A stretch of 64,000 nt of DNA from Microbispora siamensis (GTDB taxonomy: Bacteria; Actinomycetota; Actinomycetes; Streptosporangiales; Streptosporangiaceae), in NCBI RefSeq assembly GCF_016863095.1, contig NZ_BOOF01000018.1:174272-238271 (forward strand). The letters are read 5' to 3'. The notes beneath the pieces are model-generated. The model saw only the letters and a list, made by a program, of their open reading frames with translations. It had not been told where the DNA came from and did no database searches. The position numbers and the translations under genes were made by a program. Position 1 is the stretch's first letter. Each line of letters starts with the position of its first letter. This document shows, one piece after another, positions 20,633 through 28,970 of the stretch.

Positions 20633-20689
20633 TCAGGACTGGCGACAGAGGCTGGCGGCGAGCCGAGCGAGGTCGACGTAGTGCCGCAC
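20633..20689 (-). CDS. Leader peptide, 18 aa, Cys-Arg near the C-terminus
   Basis: GTG 20689 to TGA 20633 encodes MRHYVDLARLAASLCRQS. An AGGGAAAG-like site lies upstream, inside or next to the right arm of the operator. The pattern V-D-x2-R-x5-C-R recurs in the leader at 30481-30555. From memory, short peptides of this general shape, annotated simply as putative leader peptides, precede sulfur-assimilation genes in actinomycetes. The single Cys codon two triplets from the end suggests ribosome pausing when Cys-tRNA is scarce. That mechanism is inference. Confidence 0.6.
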   Translation of the reverse strand: MRHYVDLARLAASLCRQS

Positions 20690-20702
20690 AATCGAGACTT
20701 TC

Positions 20703-20719
20703 CCTACAGACATAGTAGG
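20703..20719. promoter_or_regulatory. Operator copy 1: CCTAC-N7-GTAGG
   Basis: Perfect 17-bp palindrome CCTAC AGACATA GTAGG, with TTTC/GAAA flanks extending the symmetry. It lies immediately downstream of the proposed -10 (20720-20725) on the minus strand and would cover the transcription start. It heads the 20367-to-9906 operon. Four other copies head the other sulfur-type units. Repressor binding is inferred from the position. Confidence 0.75.
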
Positions 20720-20748
20720 AAATTAGCAGAATCCGGCATTCGGCGCAA
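20720..20748 (-). promoter_or_regulatory. Sigma70-type promoter of the 20367-to-9906 operon
   Basis: On the minus strand, -35 TTGCGC (20743-20748) and -10 TAATTT (20720-20725) are separated by 17 bp. The start would fall in operator copy 1. An alternative -10, TACTAT, overlaps the palindrome but lacks a good -35. Confidence 0.5.
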
Positions 20749-20760
20749 GAGACCTTGTGG

Positions 20761-21267
20761 TCAGTCGTGCGGGACGAAACTGCCGAAGCGGCCCTGGTGA
20801 TACAGCAGCGGACCGTCGGCGCCGTGCACCGTCGCCTCGACGACCAGGCCCACCACCAGCACGTGGTCGCCGATGTCGGTCGCCGAGTGGGGCCGGCAGA
20901 TCAGGTGCGCCGACGCGTCCGCGAGCAGGGGCGCCCCGAACGCGCCGGGACGCCACCGGGTGGGCGGGGCGAACCGGTCGGCGCCCTTGCGCGCGAACCT
21001 GGCCGCCAGCTCGCCCTGGTCGCCGGCCAGCACGTTCACCGCGAAGTGGTCGGCCGGCCGCATCGACGGCCAGGTGCTGGAGCCCTGGTCCACGTAGAAG
21101 GAGACCAGCGGCGGCGCGAGGCTGACCGAGGAGAACGACGTCGCCGTCAGCCCCGCCGGGACCCCCTCGTTCTGCGCCGTGATGACCACCACCCCGGCCG
21201 CGTGCGCCGCCAGCGCCCGCCGGAACAGCCCGCCGTCCACCGCCGGGCCCCGCAACGTCTCGGTCAT
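20761..21267 (-). CDS. Flavin reductase (FMN/NADH, PF01613 type)
   Basis: 168 residues; ATG 21267 overlaps the ATPase stop (ATGA). It shows the flavin reductase-like split-barrel fold: FRRALAAHAAGVVVITAQ, GLTATSFSSVSLAPPLVSFYVD, HFAVNVLAGDQGELAARFA and HVLVVGLVVEATV. Such enzymes use NAD(P)H to reduce FMN that diffuses to two-component monooxygenases. This is the only flavin reductase in the window. It could therefore serve all the LLM and DszC-like enzymes of both large operons. It is the last gene of the 30200-to-20761 operon. Confidence 0.9.
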   Translation of the reverse strand: MTETLRGPAVDGGLFRRALAAHAAGVVVITAQNEGVPAGLTATSFSSVSLAPPLVSFYVDQGSSTWPSMRPADHFAVNVLAGDQGELAARFARKGADRFAPPTRWRPGAFGAPLLADASAHLICRPHSATDIGDHVLVVGLVVEATVHGADGPLLYHQGRFGSFVPHD

Positions 21268-23039
21268 GGGTCCGCCTTTCCCGCGGCCGCGTGGCCGCGT
21301 GTGCCTGACTCGTCTGTGAATCTCATCGGGAGCACCGCGTCGAGCAGCGCCCTGGTCACCGGGTGACGGCCCGCGGCGGACAGCTCCCCGGCGCGGAAGG
21401 TCTCGAGGAGGACTCCCTGCTCCAGGACCCCGACGCGGTCGCACAGGAACTCGACGACCGCCAGGTTGTGGCCGATGAACAGGTAGGTGAGATCGAGCTC
21501 TTCCCTCAGGTCCAGCAGCAGGTTGAGGATGTTCGCCTGCGTGGACACGTCCAGCGCCGACGTCGGCTCGTCGAGGATCAGCAGGTCCGGCTCCAGCGCG
21601 AGCGCGCGGGCGATGCCGATCCGCTGCCGCTGCCCGCCGGACAGCTCGTGCGGATACCGGTGCAGATAGGAGGACGGGAGCCCGACGAGGTCGAGCGCCT
21701 CGGCCGCCCTGGCCCGGCCCGCTGCGCGCGAGGCGGCCTTGCCGAACCGCAGGAGCGGACGGCTGATCTGTTCGCCGACGGGCACCCGGGGGTTCAGGGA
21801 GCTCGTCGCGTCCTGGAACACGAACTGGAACCGCGGCCGCAGCCGCCGCAGCTCCGCCTTCGGCAGCCGCGCGATGTCCCGGCCGTCGAAGACGATCTCA
21901 CCCGCGTCCGCCCGCAGCAGGCCGCCGATCAACCGCGACAGCGTCGACTTGCCGGAGCCGGACTCCCCGATAAGACCGAAGACCTCGCCCCGTTCGATGT
22001 GCAGCGACACGTCGCCGACGGCCCTGAAGCGCCGCTTGCGCTGCCCGGTGCCCAGGCCGCCGACCACGAACTCCTTGCTCACGTTCCGCAGGGTCACCAG
22101 CGGGGGCCGGGCGTCCCGGTCATCGTCGCGGGGCCCGGCGGCCGTGACCGCCGTGCCGTCTCCGCCGTCCGCGCTCGCCGGGCTGCGGTCCCCGCCAGCG
22201 GGGCCGAGGCGGCGGGGCAGGCCGCGCTCGGCCAGCCGGAACCGTGCCCCGATCTCCGGGACCGCCCGGATCAGCGACCGGGTGTAGGCGTCGGCCGGCG
22301 CGGTGAGCACGCGGTCGCGCCGGTCCTGCTCGACGATCCGGCCGTCCTTCATCACCGCGACCCGGTCGGCGGCGTACGAGACCACCCCGAAGTCGTGGGT
22401 GATGAGCAGCAGCGAGCCTCCCGTCTCTTCGGACACGCTCCTGAGCAGGTCGAGGATCTGCTTCTGCACGACCGCGTCGAGCGCGGTGGTCGGCTCGTCC
22501 GCGATCAGCAGGGCCGGGCCGGACAGGCTCGCGAGCGCGATCATCACGCGCTGCCGCATTCCCCCGCTGAGCTCGTGGGGGTAGGCGGACAGCACCCGGG
22601 CCGCGTCGTCGATCCCCACGTTGCGCAGCCACGTCTCGGCGATCTCGTGCCGCTCCCGCTTCGTCGCGGCCGGGCGGTGCAGCCCGATGATCTCCTTGAG
22701 CTGGTTGCCGATCCGGAACGACGGGTCGAGGGAGGCCAAGGGGTTCTGGAAGACCATGCCGATCTTCGAACCGCGGAACCTGGTGACCGACGACCGGGTG
22801 GCGGTGAGCACCTCCTCGCCGTGGAGGGAGATCGAGCCCGACGTCACCACGGCGTCGTCCGGCAGCAGGCCCAGGATCGCCGAGGCCGTCAGGCTCTTCC
22901 CGGCGCCGGACTCACCGACGATCGCGAACGTCTCGCCGGGCCGGACGTCGAAGGTGACCTCGTCCACCACACGCTCGGCCGCCGGTCCGCGCCCGAACTC
23001 GACCGACAGCTCCCGCACGCTCAGCAGTGCGCCGGTCAT
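21264..23039 (-). CDS. ABC transporter ATPase with two fused nucleotide-binding domains
   Basis: 591 residues from ATG 23039, coupled to the upstream permease by ATGA. First domain: Walker A GESGAGKS at 42-49, signature LSGGMRQRVMIALA, Walker [13 protein letters not shown]. Second: GESGSGKST near 365, signature [27 protein letters not shown] Pro/Asp/Gly-rich linker (about 285-320) joins the halves. Same fused DppD-DppF architecture as the ATPases at 13068 and 47226, but about 40 residues longer, mainly in the linker. It partners the permeases at 23036 and 23946. Confidence 0.94.
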   Translation of the reverse strand: MTGALLSVRELSVEFGRGPAAERVVDEVTFDVRPGETFAIVGESGAGKSLTASAILGLLPDDAVVTSGSISLHGEEVLTATRSSVTRFRGSKIGMVFQNPLASLDPSFRIGNQLKEIIGLHRPAATKRERHEIAETWLRNVGIDDAARVLSAYPHELSGGMRQRVMIALASLSGPALLIADEPTTALDAVVQKQILDLLRSVSEETGGSLLLITHDFGVVSYAADRVAVMKDGRIVEQDRRDRVLTAPADAYTRSLIRAVPEIGARFRLAERGLPRRLGPAGGDRSPASADGGDGTAVTAAGPRDDDRDARPPLVTLRNVSKEFVVGGLGTGQRKRRFRAVGDVSLHIERGEVFGLIGESGSGKSTLSRLIGGLLRADAGEIVFDGRDIARLPKAELRRLRPRFQFVFQDATSSLNPRVPVGEQISRPLLRFGKAASRAAGRARAAEALDLVGLPSSYLHRYPHELSGGQRQRIGIARALALEPDLLILDEPTSALDVSTQANILNLLLDLREELDLTYLFIGHNLAVVEFLCDRVGVLEQGVLLETFRAGELSAAGRHPVTRALLDAVLPMRFTDESGTRGHAAAGKADP

Positions 23040-23938
23040 CGTCCCGCCCTCCTTCGTCGGGGGTCGAAGACGTCGCGCAGGCCGTCCCCGAGCCAGTTGA
23101 AGGCCAGGGCCACGACGAGGACCACGAGCCCCGGCAGCAGCGCGGGATACACGTTCCCGCTGATGATGACCTTGGCGCCCTCGGAGATCATCCGGCCCCA
23201 GTCCGCCGTCGGCGGCTGCACGCCGATGCCCAGCGCGCTGAGGCTGGAGGAGAAAACGATCATCCCGCCGACGAGGCCGGTGCCGTACACCACGATCTGG
23301 GCGAGCACGTTCGGCAGCACCTCGCGGAAGAGGATCGAGAAGAACCCCGCACCGAGCGACCTCGCGGCCTCGACGTACTCGCGGCCGCGCTGGAGCTTCA
23401 CCTCCGCGAAGACCACCCGGGCGACGTACGGGACGGCGGAGAACACGATCGACAGGACGACCACGGGCGTGCCGGGACCGAGGATCACCGCGAGGACCAG
23501 CGCGATGATGATCACCGGGAAGGCGAACATGACGTCCACCGTCCGCATGATCAGCCCGGCGGCCCGGTCGCCGGAGAAGCCGGCGACGAGTGCGAGCACG
23601 CTGCCGGCGACGGTCGACGACAGCGACGCCGCGAGCGCGACGACCAGCGAGGTGCGCCCTCCCCAGATCAGCCGGCTGAGGATGTCGCGGCCCAGCTCGT
23701 CGGTGCCCAGGAGATGCCCCGGCGCGCCGACCCCCAGGTATTTGACGCCGCCGTCCGCCAGGTCGGGGTCGTACGGCGCCAGCACGGGGGCGAGCAGGCC
23801 GACGAGGACGAAGCCGGCGATGACCAGCAGCGCGAGCGTCACCTGCGCGTTCACGCGCAGCCGGGAGCGTCGCCGGCGCGGCGCCGTCCCCTTGAGCGGG
23901 TTCGGCGACCGGGTGACGGGAGTTGCGGTGAGAACCAC
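23036..23938 (-). CDS. ABC transporter permease, DppC type
   Basis: 300 residues from GTG 23938, with GAGGAGG upstream. A basic N-terminus (RRRRSRLRV) precedes the first helix; then LLGTDELGRDILSRLIWGGR, the C-subunit signature, and LGIGVQPPTADWGRMISEG near the C-terminus. Five to six helices. It lies 7 bp after the DppB-type permease. This operon is ordered binding protein, B, C, ATPase, unlike the neighbouring operon (binding protein, ATPase, C, B), so the two importers are not a simple tandem duplication. Confidence 0.92.
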   Translation of the reverse strand: MVLTATPVTRSPNPLKGTAPRRRRSRLRVNAQVTLALLVIAGFVLVGLLAPVLAPYDPDLADGGVKYLGVGAPGHLLGTDELGRDILSRLIWGGRTSLVVALAASLSSTVAGSVLALVAGFSGDRAAGLIMRTVDVMFAFPVIIIALVLAVILGPGTPVVVLSIVFSAVPYVARVVFAEVKLQRGREYVEAARSLGAGFFSILFREVLPNVLAQIVVYGTGLVGGMIVFSSSLSALGIGVQPPTADWGRMISEGAKVIISGNVYPALLPGLVVLVVALAFNWLGDGLRDVFDPRRRRAGR

Positions 23939-23945
23939 TGCCGGA

Positions 23946-24896
23946 CTACCTCCTCAGCCGTGGGTTGAGAGCGTCCACCGTGATGTCGGTGAGCAGGTTG
24001 ACCAGGAGATAGCAGAGCGCCACGAGGATCACGCCGCCCTGGATGAGCGGGTAGTCCTTCCCGTTGACCGCGTTCACGAGCTGGGTGCCGATGCCGGGCC
24101 AGTTGAACACGCTCTCCACGAAGATCACGCCCGTGATCAGGGTGCCGATCTCCAGGCCGATGATGTTCACCACGGCCGGGAGGATGTTGCGCCCGATGTG
24201 CTTGGCGACGAGCCGCCGGCGCGGCACCCCCTGCGAGGCGAACGTGCGGACGTAGTCGCTCTGCGACTCCTGGATGATGCCGAGCCGGGTGAACCTGGCG
24301 AGCACGAGTGTCGAGATCAACGCGGCCGACAGGCCCGGCAGCACCAGATGGGCCAGCAGGTCGCCGAAGCCGCCGCCGTTTCTCGACTCCATGCCGCTCG
24401 CCGGGAGCCAGCCCAGCCGCAGGGAGAAGATCCAGATGAGGATCAGCCCGAACCAGTAGACCGACAGGTTGCTGCCGGTCTGGACGAACAGCATCGCGAA
24501 GCGGTCCAGGAACCCGCGGTGGTTGGTCCCGGCGACCACGCCGATGACCACGCCCAGGACGGCGCAGATCACGACGCCGGCCGCGGTCAGGATCAGGGTG
24601 TTGGCGAAATTCGGCAGGAGGATGTCGAAGACCGGCTGGTTCTGCACGATCGACATCCCGCCGCCCGCCGTGAACAGGTCCTTCACCCACTTCACGTACT
24701 GCTGCCACAGGGGGAGGGTGAGGCCGTACGACGCGCGGATGGCCTCGACCTGCTCCGGTGTGTGGTCCCGCGCGAACTGCGCCTCGATGGGGTCCCCGGG
24801 TGTCAGCCGGCCGACCAGGAAGGTCAGGGCCGACACCACGAGGAGCACCGGGACGATGTTCAGCGATCGCCACAGGATGTGCTTGACGGTTCCCAT
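23946..24896 (-). CDS. ABC transporter permease, DppB type
   Basis: 316 residues from ATG 24896. An N-terminal helix (LNIVPVLLVVSALTFLVGR) is followed by the B-subunit start motif TPGDPIEAQF and a periplasmic loop, then five helices. The EAA region contains SQSDYVRTFASQGVPRRRL. The ending TDITVDALNPRLRR is typical. It follows the binding-protein gene by 15 bp. Confidence 0.92.
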   Translation of the reverse strand: MGTVKHILWRSLNIVPVLLVVSALTFLVGRLTPGDPIEAQFARDHTPEQVEAIRASYGLTLPLWQQYVKWVKDLFTAGGGMSIVQNQPVFDILLPNFANTLILTAAGVVICAVLGVVIGVVAGTNHRGFLDRFAMLFVQTGSNLSVYWFGLILIWIFSLRLGWLPASGMESRNGGGFGDLLAHLVLPGLSAALISTLVLARFTRLGIIQESQSDYVRTFASQGVPRRRLVAKHIGRNILPAVVNIIGLEIGTLITGVIFVESVFNWPGIGTQLVNAVNGKDYPLIQGGVILVALCYLLVNLLTDITVDALNPRLRR

Positions 24897-24911
24897 CGCC
24901 GTGATCGGGCC

Positions 24912-26528
24912 TCAGCCGGCCAGCCAGACCTTGGTCAGGTCATACCAGTTGGTGGCCGCGTACACGAATCCCCGCACGTTCGGGCCAAGGGCGTAGTACC
25001 TGGTCAGCGACACCGCCGGAATGGCGATCGCGCCTTCGCGTGCCTTCTTGTCGGCCTCCTTCCACAGCTCGATCCGCTTGTCCTGGTCCGTGGCGTACCG
25101 CGCCTTGTCCAGGGCCTTGGTGATCTCGGGGAAGTCCGCCGGGACGAGGCCCTTGACCGCGATGTTCGTGTAGTAGACCTGGTAGAGCCATTCGGCGTAG
25201 CTGCCGCCGTACTCGTCGATGCTCAGGCCGTCGTCCGGCTCCGGCTTGCCGAACGCGCGGGCGACGTAGCTCGGGCGGTCGAGGGTGACGACCTTGACGT
25301 TCACCCCGATGCCCTTGAGCCGGCTCTGCAGCCACTCGGCCAGGTTCTGATTGGCGACGTCGGCGACGATGGTGAAGCTCAGCCCGCCCTCGCCGTAGCC
25401 GGCCTCCTTCAGCAGGGCCTTGGCCGCCTCGGGGTCGTAGTCGAAGTCGCGCGCGTCCGGGTCGTAGGCCTCATTGCCCGGCGGCTCCAGGGAGTGCAGC
25501 GGGATCGCGTTGCCGTTGTACACCTCCTTCGCGAGCCGGTCGCGGTCGATGCCCTGGATGACCGCCTGCCGTACGCGCTTGTCCTGGAAGGCCTTGTTCT
25601 TGAAGTTGAAGGTGAAGTAGAGGAAGGCCGCGCCGTGCCCCTCCGGCACCTGGAAGCCCCGGGACTCCAGCGTGCTCACGTCCTCGGGCTGGACGTAGCT
25701 GATGATGTCGGCCTCGCCGCTGAGCAGCGTCGCCAGCCGTGTCTGGTTGTTCGGGATGACGCGGAAGACGAGCTCGTCCAGGTAGGGCTTGGGGCCCCAG
25801 TAGTTCGGGTTCCTCTTCAGCACGATCCGGTCCCCGATCGTCCGGGAGACGAACGTGTACGGCCCGGTGCCGCTGGGATGGTCGGCGAATCCGTCGTTGC
25901 CGTACTTCTCCCAGGTCGCCGGATTGCCGATGGTGAGGGTGCTCATCGACTGGGCGAGGATCCTCGGGAACCCGAGGAAGGGCTTGGAGAACTCGAACTC
26001 GTAGGTGTGGTCGTCGACGACCCGGCCCTTCACGAGGTCGCCGAACCAGGCCGCGAGCCTGGCCGCGCTGGTCTTGTCGTAGAACTCGTACGCGGGGTCG
26101 GAGATCCGGCGGACGTTCTTGTCCACGGACTCCGCGGTGAAGTCAGAGCCGTCGTGGAACTTCACGCCGCCGCGCAGGGTGAAGGTCCACTTCTTGCCGC
26201 CGTCGGACGCCTTCCAGTCCGTGGCGAGGGCCGGGAGGAGCTTCGTCGGCCCCTTCGGGTCGGACAGGTCCTCCTTGACCAGGCCCTCGAAGACGTTGCT
26301 CGATACCCGGTAGGTCTCCCAGTAGCCCTGCCGGTGCGGGTCGAGGGCGAGAGGTTCGAGATACAGGCCGCTCACGAGCGTGCCGCCCGCCTTGGGCGTC
26401 CCGCTCCCCTGCGGCCCTCCGGCGGCGGTTCCGCCGTTCGCGCCGCCGCCGCAGGCCGCCAGAGCCAGGGCGGTCAGGAGCGCGACCGCGCCCACGACCG
26501 CCGACCGGGCGTGCTTGACGAATTTCAT
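24912..26528 (-). CDS. Extracellular substrate-binding lipoprotein, SBP_bac_5 family
   Basis: 538 residues from ATG 26528 (AAAGGAACGTC site; an upstream in-frame start at 26546 has none). Signal peptide with lipobox ALAAC near residue 26, followed by a Gly-rich linker. Family-5 segments include LYLEPLALDPHRQG, WTFTLRGGVKFHDG, GTGPYTFVSRTIGDRIVLKRNPNYW and DKRVRQAVIQGIDRD. It binds the ligand for the importer encoded downstream. It lies after three oxidoreductase genes, so the ligand is probably their substrate. Confidence 0.92.
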   Translation of the reverse strand: MKFVKHARSAVVGAVALLTALALAACGGGANGGTAAGGPQGSGTPKAGGTLVSGLYLEPLALDPHRQGYWETYRVSSNVFEGLVKEDLSDPKGPTKLLPALATDWKASDGGKKWTFTLRGGVKFHDGSDFTAESVDKNVRRISDPAYEFYDKTSAARLAAWFGDLVKGRVVDDHTYEFEFSKPFLGFPRILAQSMSTLTIGNPATWEKYGNDGFADHPSGTGPYTFVSRTIGDRIVLKRNPNYWGPKPYLDELVFRVIPNNQTRLATLLSGEADIISYVQPEDVSTLESRGFQVPEGHGAAFLYFTFNFKNKAFQDKRVRQAVIQGIDRDRLAKEVYNGNAIPLHSLEPPGNEAYDPDARDFDYDPEAAKALLKEAGYGEGGLSFTIVADVANQNLAEWLQSRLKGIGVNVKVVTLDRPSYVARAFGKPEPDDGLSIDEYGGSYAEWLYQVYYTNIAVKGLVPADFPEITKALDKARYATDQDKRIELWKEADKKAREGAIAIPAVSLTRYYALGPNVRGFVYAATNWYDLTKVWLAG

Positions 26529-26549
26529 GACGTTCCTTTCGAGCACCGG

Positions 26550-27611
26550 CTAGAGCGCGGGCTGAGGCGCGGACTGGGGCTCCGGGGCCGGGAAGACCGG
26601 GCGGGCTCCGGCGAGAAGACGGGCGGGCTCCGGCAGAGCCAAACGGTCGCGCAGCGTCGGCCCCTCCGATGCGCGTACGGCACCCAGGGCCGCGAGGCGG
26701 GGGACGATCTCGCCGACGATCTCTGCGACGCCCACGCCCGCGTCCGGCCGCAGGAGGATGCCGTCCACTCCCGGGCGGGCGGCCACCGACCCGGCCCGCG
26801 CGACGACGTCGGCGGCGCGCCCGCGGGTGACGGCCACCTGGACGAACAGCAGCGGACGACGGCCGTCGGCGGCGAACCGCGACGACGGGGCCGCGTCGAG
26901 CGCGGCGACGGCCTGCCCGAGCAGGATCGGATCGGCGTCGGCGAGCACGACCAGGTCGGCCACCTCCCCCGCCGCCGCCACCTCGGGAACGGAGTCCGCG
27001 TACCAGGCCAGGACGGGAGAGCCCTGCGCGGTGGACGGCACGGTGAGCGGCCCGGCGACGTCGAACACCCCTCGGTGGTCGACGTGCACGATCTGCTCGG
27101 CCCGCGCGAAGATCCGGCTCTCGCGGTCGGCGACGATCGACTCCTGCGGCCAGCTCTGCCAGAGCTTCTGTACGGCCACGGCCACGTCGCGGGTGGTGCC
27201 GACGCCCAGGGGCGCCCCCTCGGTCAGCCCGGCGCCGCCCCACGCCGTGTCCCCCGGCGCGTAGCCGTCGCGGACGCCGAGGATCAGGCCGGACCTGCCT
27301 CCGGACAGGTGGTCGAGGGAGGCGACCCGGCGCGCCAGGTTGTACGGGTGGTCGCGGTGCGGGGCGGCCGCCGCCAGGAACGCCGTTCCCGGCGCGTGCG
27401 CGGCCAGGAACGCGGCGGCGACCGTGGGCTCCACGGTCACGCCGTCGGGCGCCGAGCCGTCGATCCTGTCGATGCCCGCGGCGACGAACGCCGCCCCCGT
27501 GCCGTCGAGCGGGGAGGCCTGCCGGGGATCCGCGATCAGCGCGGCCAGGTGGTCTCCCCCGAGCCCGATGGCCAGGTAGGCGGAGGTTTCTGTGGTGGTG
27601 CTGTCACCCAT
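26550..27611 (-). CDS. Divergent LLM-class (luciferase-like) protein
   Basis: 353 residues from ATG 27611 (AGAGAGACC upstream); ATG 27656 is in frame but has no ribosome site. The core SLDHLSGGRSGLILGVRDG is the LLM hallmark, with WQSWPQESIVADRESRIF and a C-terminal EGPTLRDRLALPEP similar to the NtaA group. The N-terminus and the middle are shorter and more Ala-rich than in the neighbours, and the usual FLAD/FxAE strand is weak. It may have lost some flavin contacts, so a catalytic role is less certain than for the other LLM genes. It is 66 bp after the upstream LLM gene and 22 bp before the binding-protein gene. Confidence 0.8.
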   Translation of the reverse strand: MGDSTTTETSAYLAIGLGGDHLAALIADPRQASPLDGTGAAFVAAGIDRIDGSAPDGVTVEPTVAAAFLAAHAPGTAFLAAAAPHRDHPYNLARRVASLDHLSGGRSGLILGVRDGYAPGDTAWGGAGLTEGAPLGVGTTRDVAVAVQKLWQSWPQESIVADRESRIFARAEQIVHVDHRGVFDVAGPLTVPSTAQGSPVLAWYADSVPEVAAAGEVADLVVLADADPILLGQAVAALDAAPSSRFAADGRRPLLFVQVAVTRGRAADVVARAGSVAARPGVDGILLRPDAGVGVAEIVGEIVPRLAALGAVRASEGPTLRDRLALPEPARLLAGARPVFPAPEPQSAPQPAL

Positions 27612-27677
27612 GTGGGGTCTCTCTGGTGATGTGCCGATGTGGTCGAGTGCCGGCATGTGGTCGTGAGCCGGCAGGGC

Positions 27678-28955
27678 TCAGGCCGAGGCGGCCCGGAAAT
27701 GCCCGCGGAGAGTGTCGGTCGTGTATTCGTGCCGGAAGAGGCCGCGCTTGCGCAGGAGCGGGACGACCTCGTCGGCGATCACTTCGAGGCCGTCGATGAG
27801 GACGTCGGGCTGGAGGTTGAACCCGTCGACCGCGCCCGACCGATACCAGTCCTCGATGTGGTCCACGAGCTGCTCGGGGGTGCCGACGAACCCGCTGTGC
27901 CCCGACCCGGTGTACCTGGTCTGCCGCAGGTACTCGCGTACGGTCGGATCGGTCCTGCGGATCTGCTCGTAGATGGACTGCCGGAAGCCGATGCTGCCTC
28001 CCGAGGAGGCGGGATCGACGATCGCGGCGAGGACCTCTTCGGGGAACTTCGCGTCGAGGTCGAGCCGCGAGACGTCGTATCCGATCGCCTGTGAGAGCCA
28101 CTGGACGGAGTAGGACGCCGGGCCGAGGTCGTGGAGCTCGTCGCTGCGGCGCCTGGCCTCCTCCTCCGTGCTGCCGAGGCTGAGCAGGAGGCCGGGCAGG
28201 ATCTTGACGGAGTCGGGCGAGCGGCCGGCGTCGGCGGCGTACCGCTTCACCTCGCGGTAGTGCGTGATCGCCCCCTCCTTGGTGAGCTCGGCGGCGAACA
28301 CCCCTTCGGCCCGCCTGCCGGCGAGCGCCCGCCCCTTGGGCGAGCCGCCGGCCTGGAGCAGCACCGGGTGGCCCTGCTTGGAGGGAGGCACCCGGAGCCG
28401 CCCCTCGAGGTCGAAGAACTCGCCGTGGTGGCGCACCTCCTCGCCGGTCCGCGCCGACTCCCACAGCGCGAGGACGAGGTCGACGAACTCCGCCGCCCGG
28501 TCGTACCTGTCGTCCCGCGCGGGGATCTCCGGGAGGCCGAAGTTGCGGGCGGCCGACGCGTCGCGCGTCGTGACGATGTTCCATCCGGCCCGCCCGCCGG
28601 ACAGGTAGTCGAGGGACAGCAGGCGCTGGGCCAGGTCGAAGGGATCGTTCAGGGTGGTCGAGGCGGTGGCGATCAGGCCGACGCGCTCGGTCGCCGCGGC
28701 GACGTGACTCCAGTTGACCGTGGGCTCCAGGCGGCCGGCGTTGGCGTCGTAGGACGGGTTCCCGAGCGCCGGCGCGTCGGCCAGGAAGACGGCGTCCAGG
28801 GTGGCCCGCTCGGCCACCCGGCCGATCGTGTTCCAGTAGTCGGCGTCGACGAAGGAGCCCTTGTGGAGGAGGTCTGACTGCCACGCGGCCGGCAGGTAGC
28901 CCAGCACCAGGACGTTGACCCCGAGGATGACGTGACCCGTGCGTACGTCGGACAT
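27678..28955 (-). CDS. LLM flavin-dependent monooxygenase, NtaA/SnaA/DszA family
   Basis: 425 residues from ATG 28955 (GAGAGGTTC site). Motifs: AVFLADAPALG, SLDYLSGGRAGWNIVTT, ARNFGLPEIPARDDRYDRA, HPVLLQAGGSPKGRALAGRRAEGVF and the ending LLRKRGLFRHEYTTDTLRGH. Full-length DszA-type barrel. It follows the DszC-like gene by 15 bp, the same arrangement and spacing as 19129/17725 in the neighbouring operon. Substrate unknown; a sulfone or other thioether oxidation product is the simplest inference. Confidence 0.9.
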   Translation of the reverse strand: MSDVRTGHVILGVNVLVLGYLPAAWQSDLLHKGSFVDADYWNTIGRVAERATLDAVFLADAPALGNPSYDANAGRLEPTVNWSHVAAATERVGLIATASTTLNDPFDLAQRLLSLDYLSGGRAGWNIVTTRDASAARNFGLPEIPARDDRYDRAAEFVDLVLALWESARTGEEVRHHGEFFDLEGRLRVPPSKQGHPVLLQAGGSPKGRALAGRRAEGVFAAELTKEGAITHYREVKRYAADAGRSPDSVKILPGLLLSLGSTEEEARRRSDELHDLGPASYSVQWLSQAIGYDVSRLDLDAKFPEEVLAAIVDPASSGGSIGFRQSIYEQIRRTDPTVREYLRQTRYTGSGHSGFVGTPEQLVDHIEDWYRSGAVDGFNLQPDVLIDGLEVIADEVVPLLRKRGLFRHEYTTDTLRGHFRAASA

Positions 28956-28970
28956 CGATGAACCTCTCGT

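Noticed and set aside
21363..27629. A 2088-codon open frame on the plus strand opposite the ABC/LLM operon
   Set aside because: It is the antisense of well-recognised genes. Its product is dominated by R, G, P, H and Q with no domain, as expected from the third-position GC bias of the real genes.
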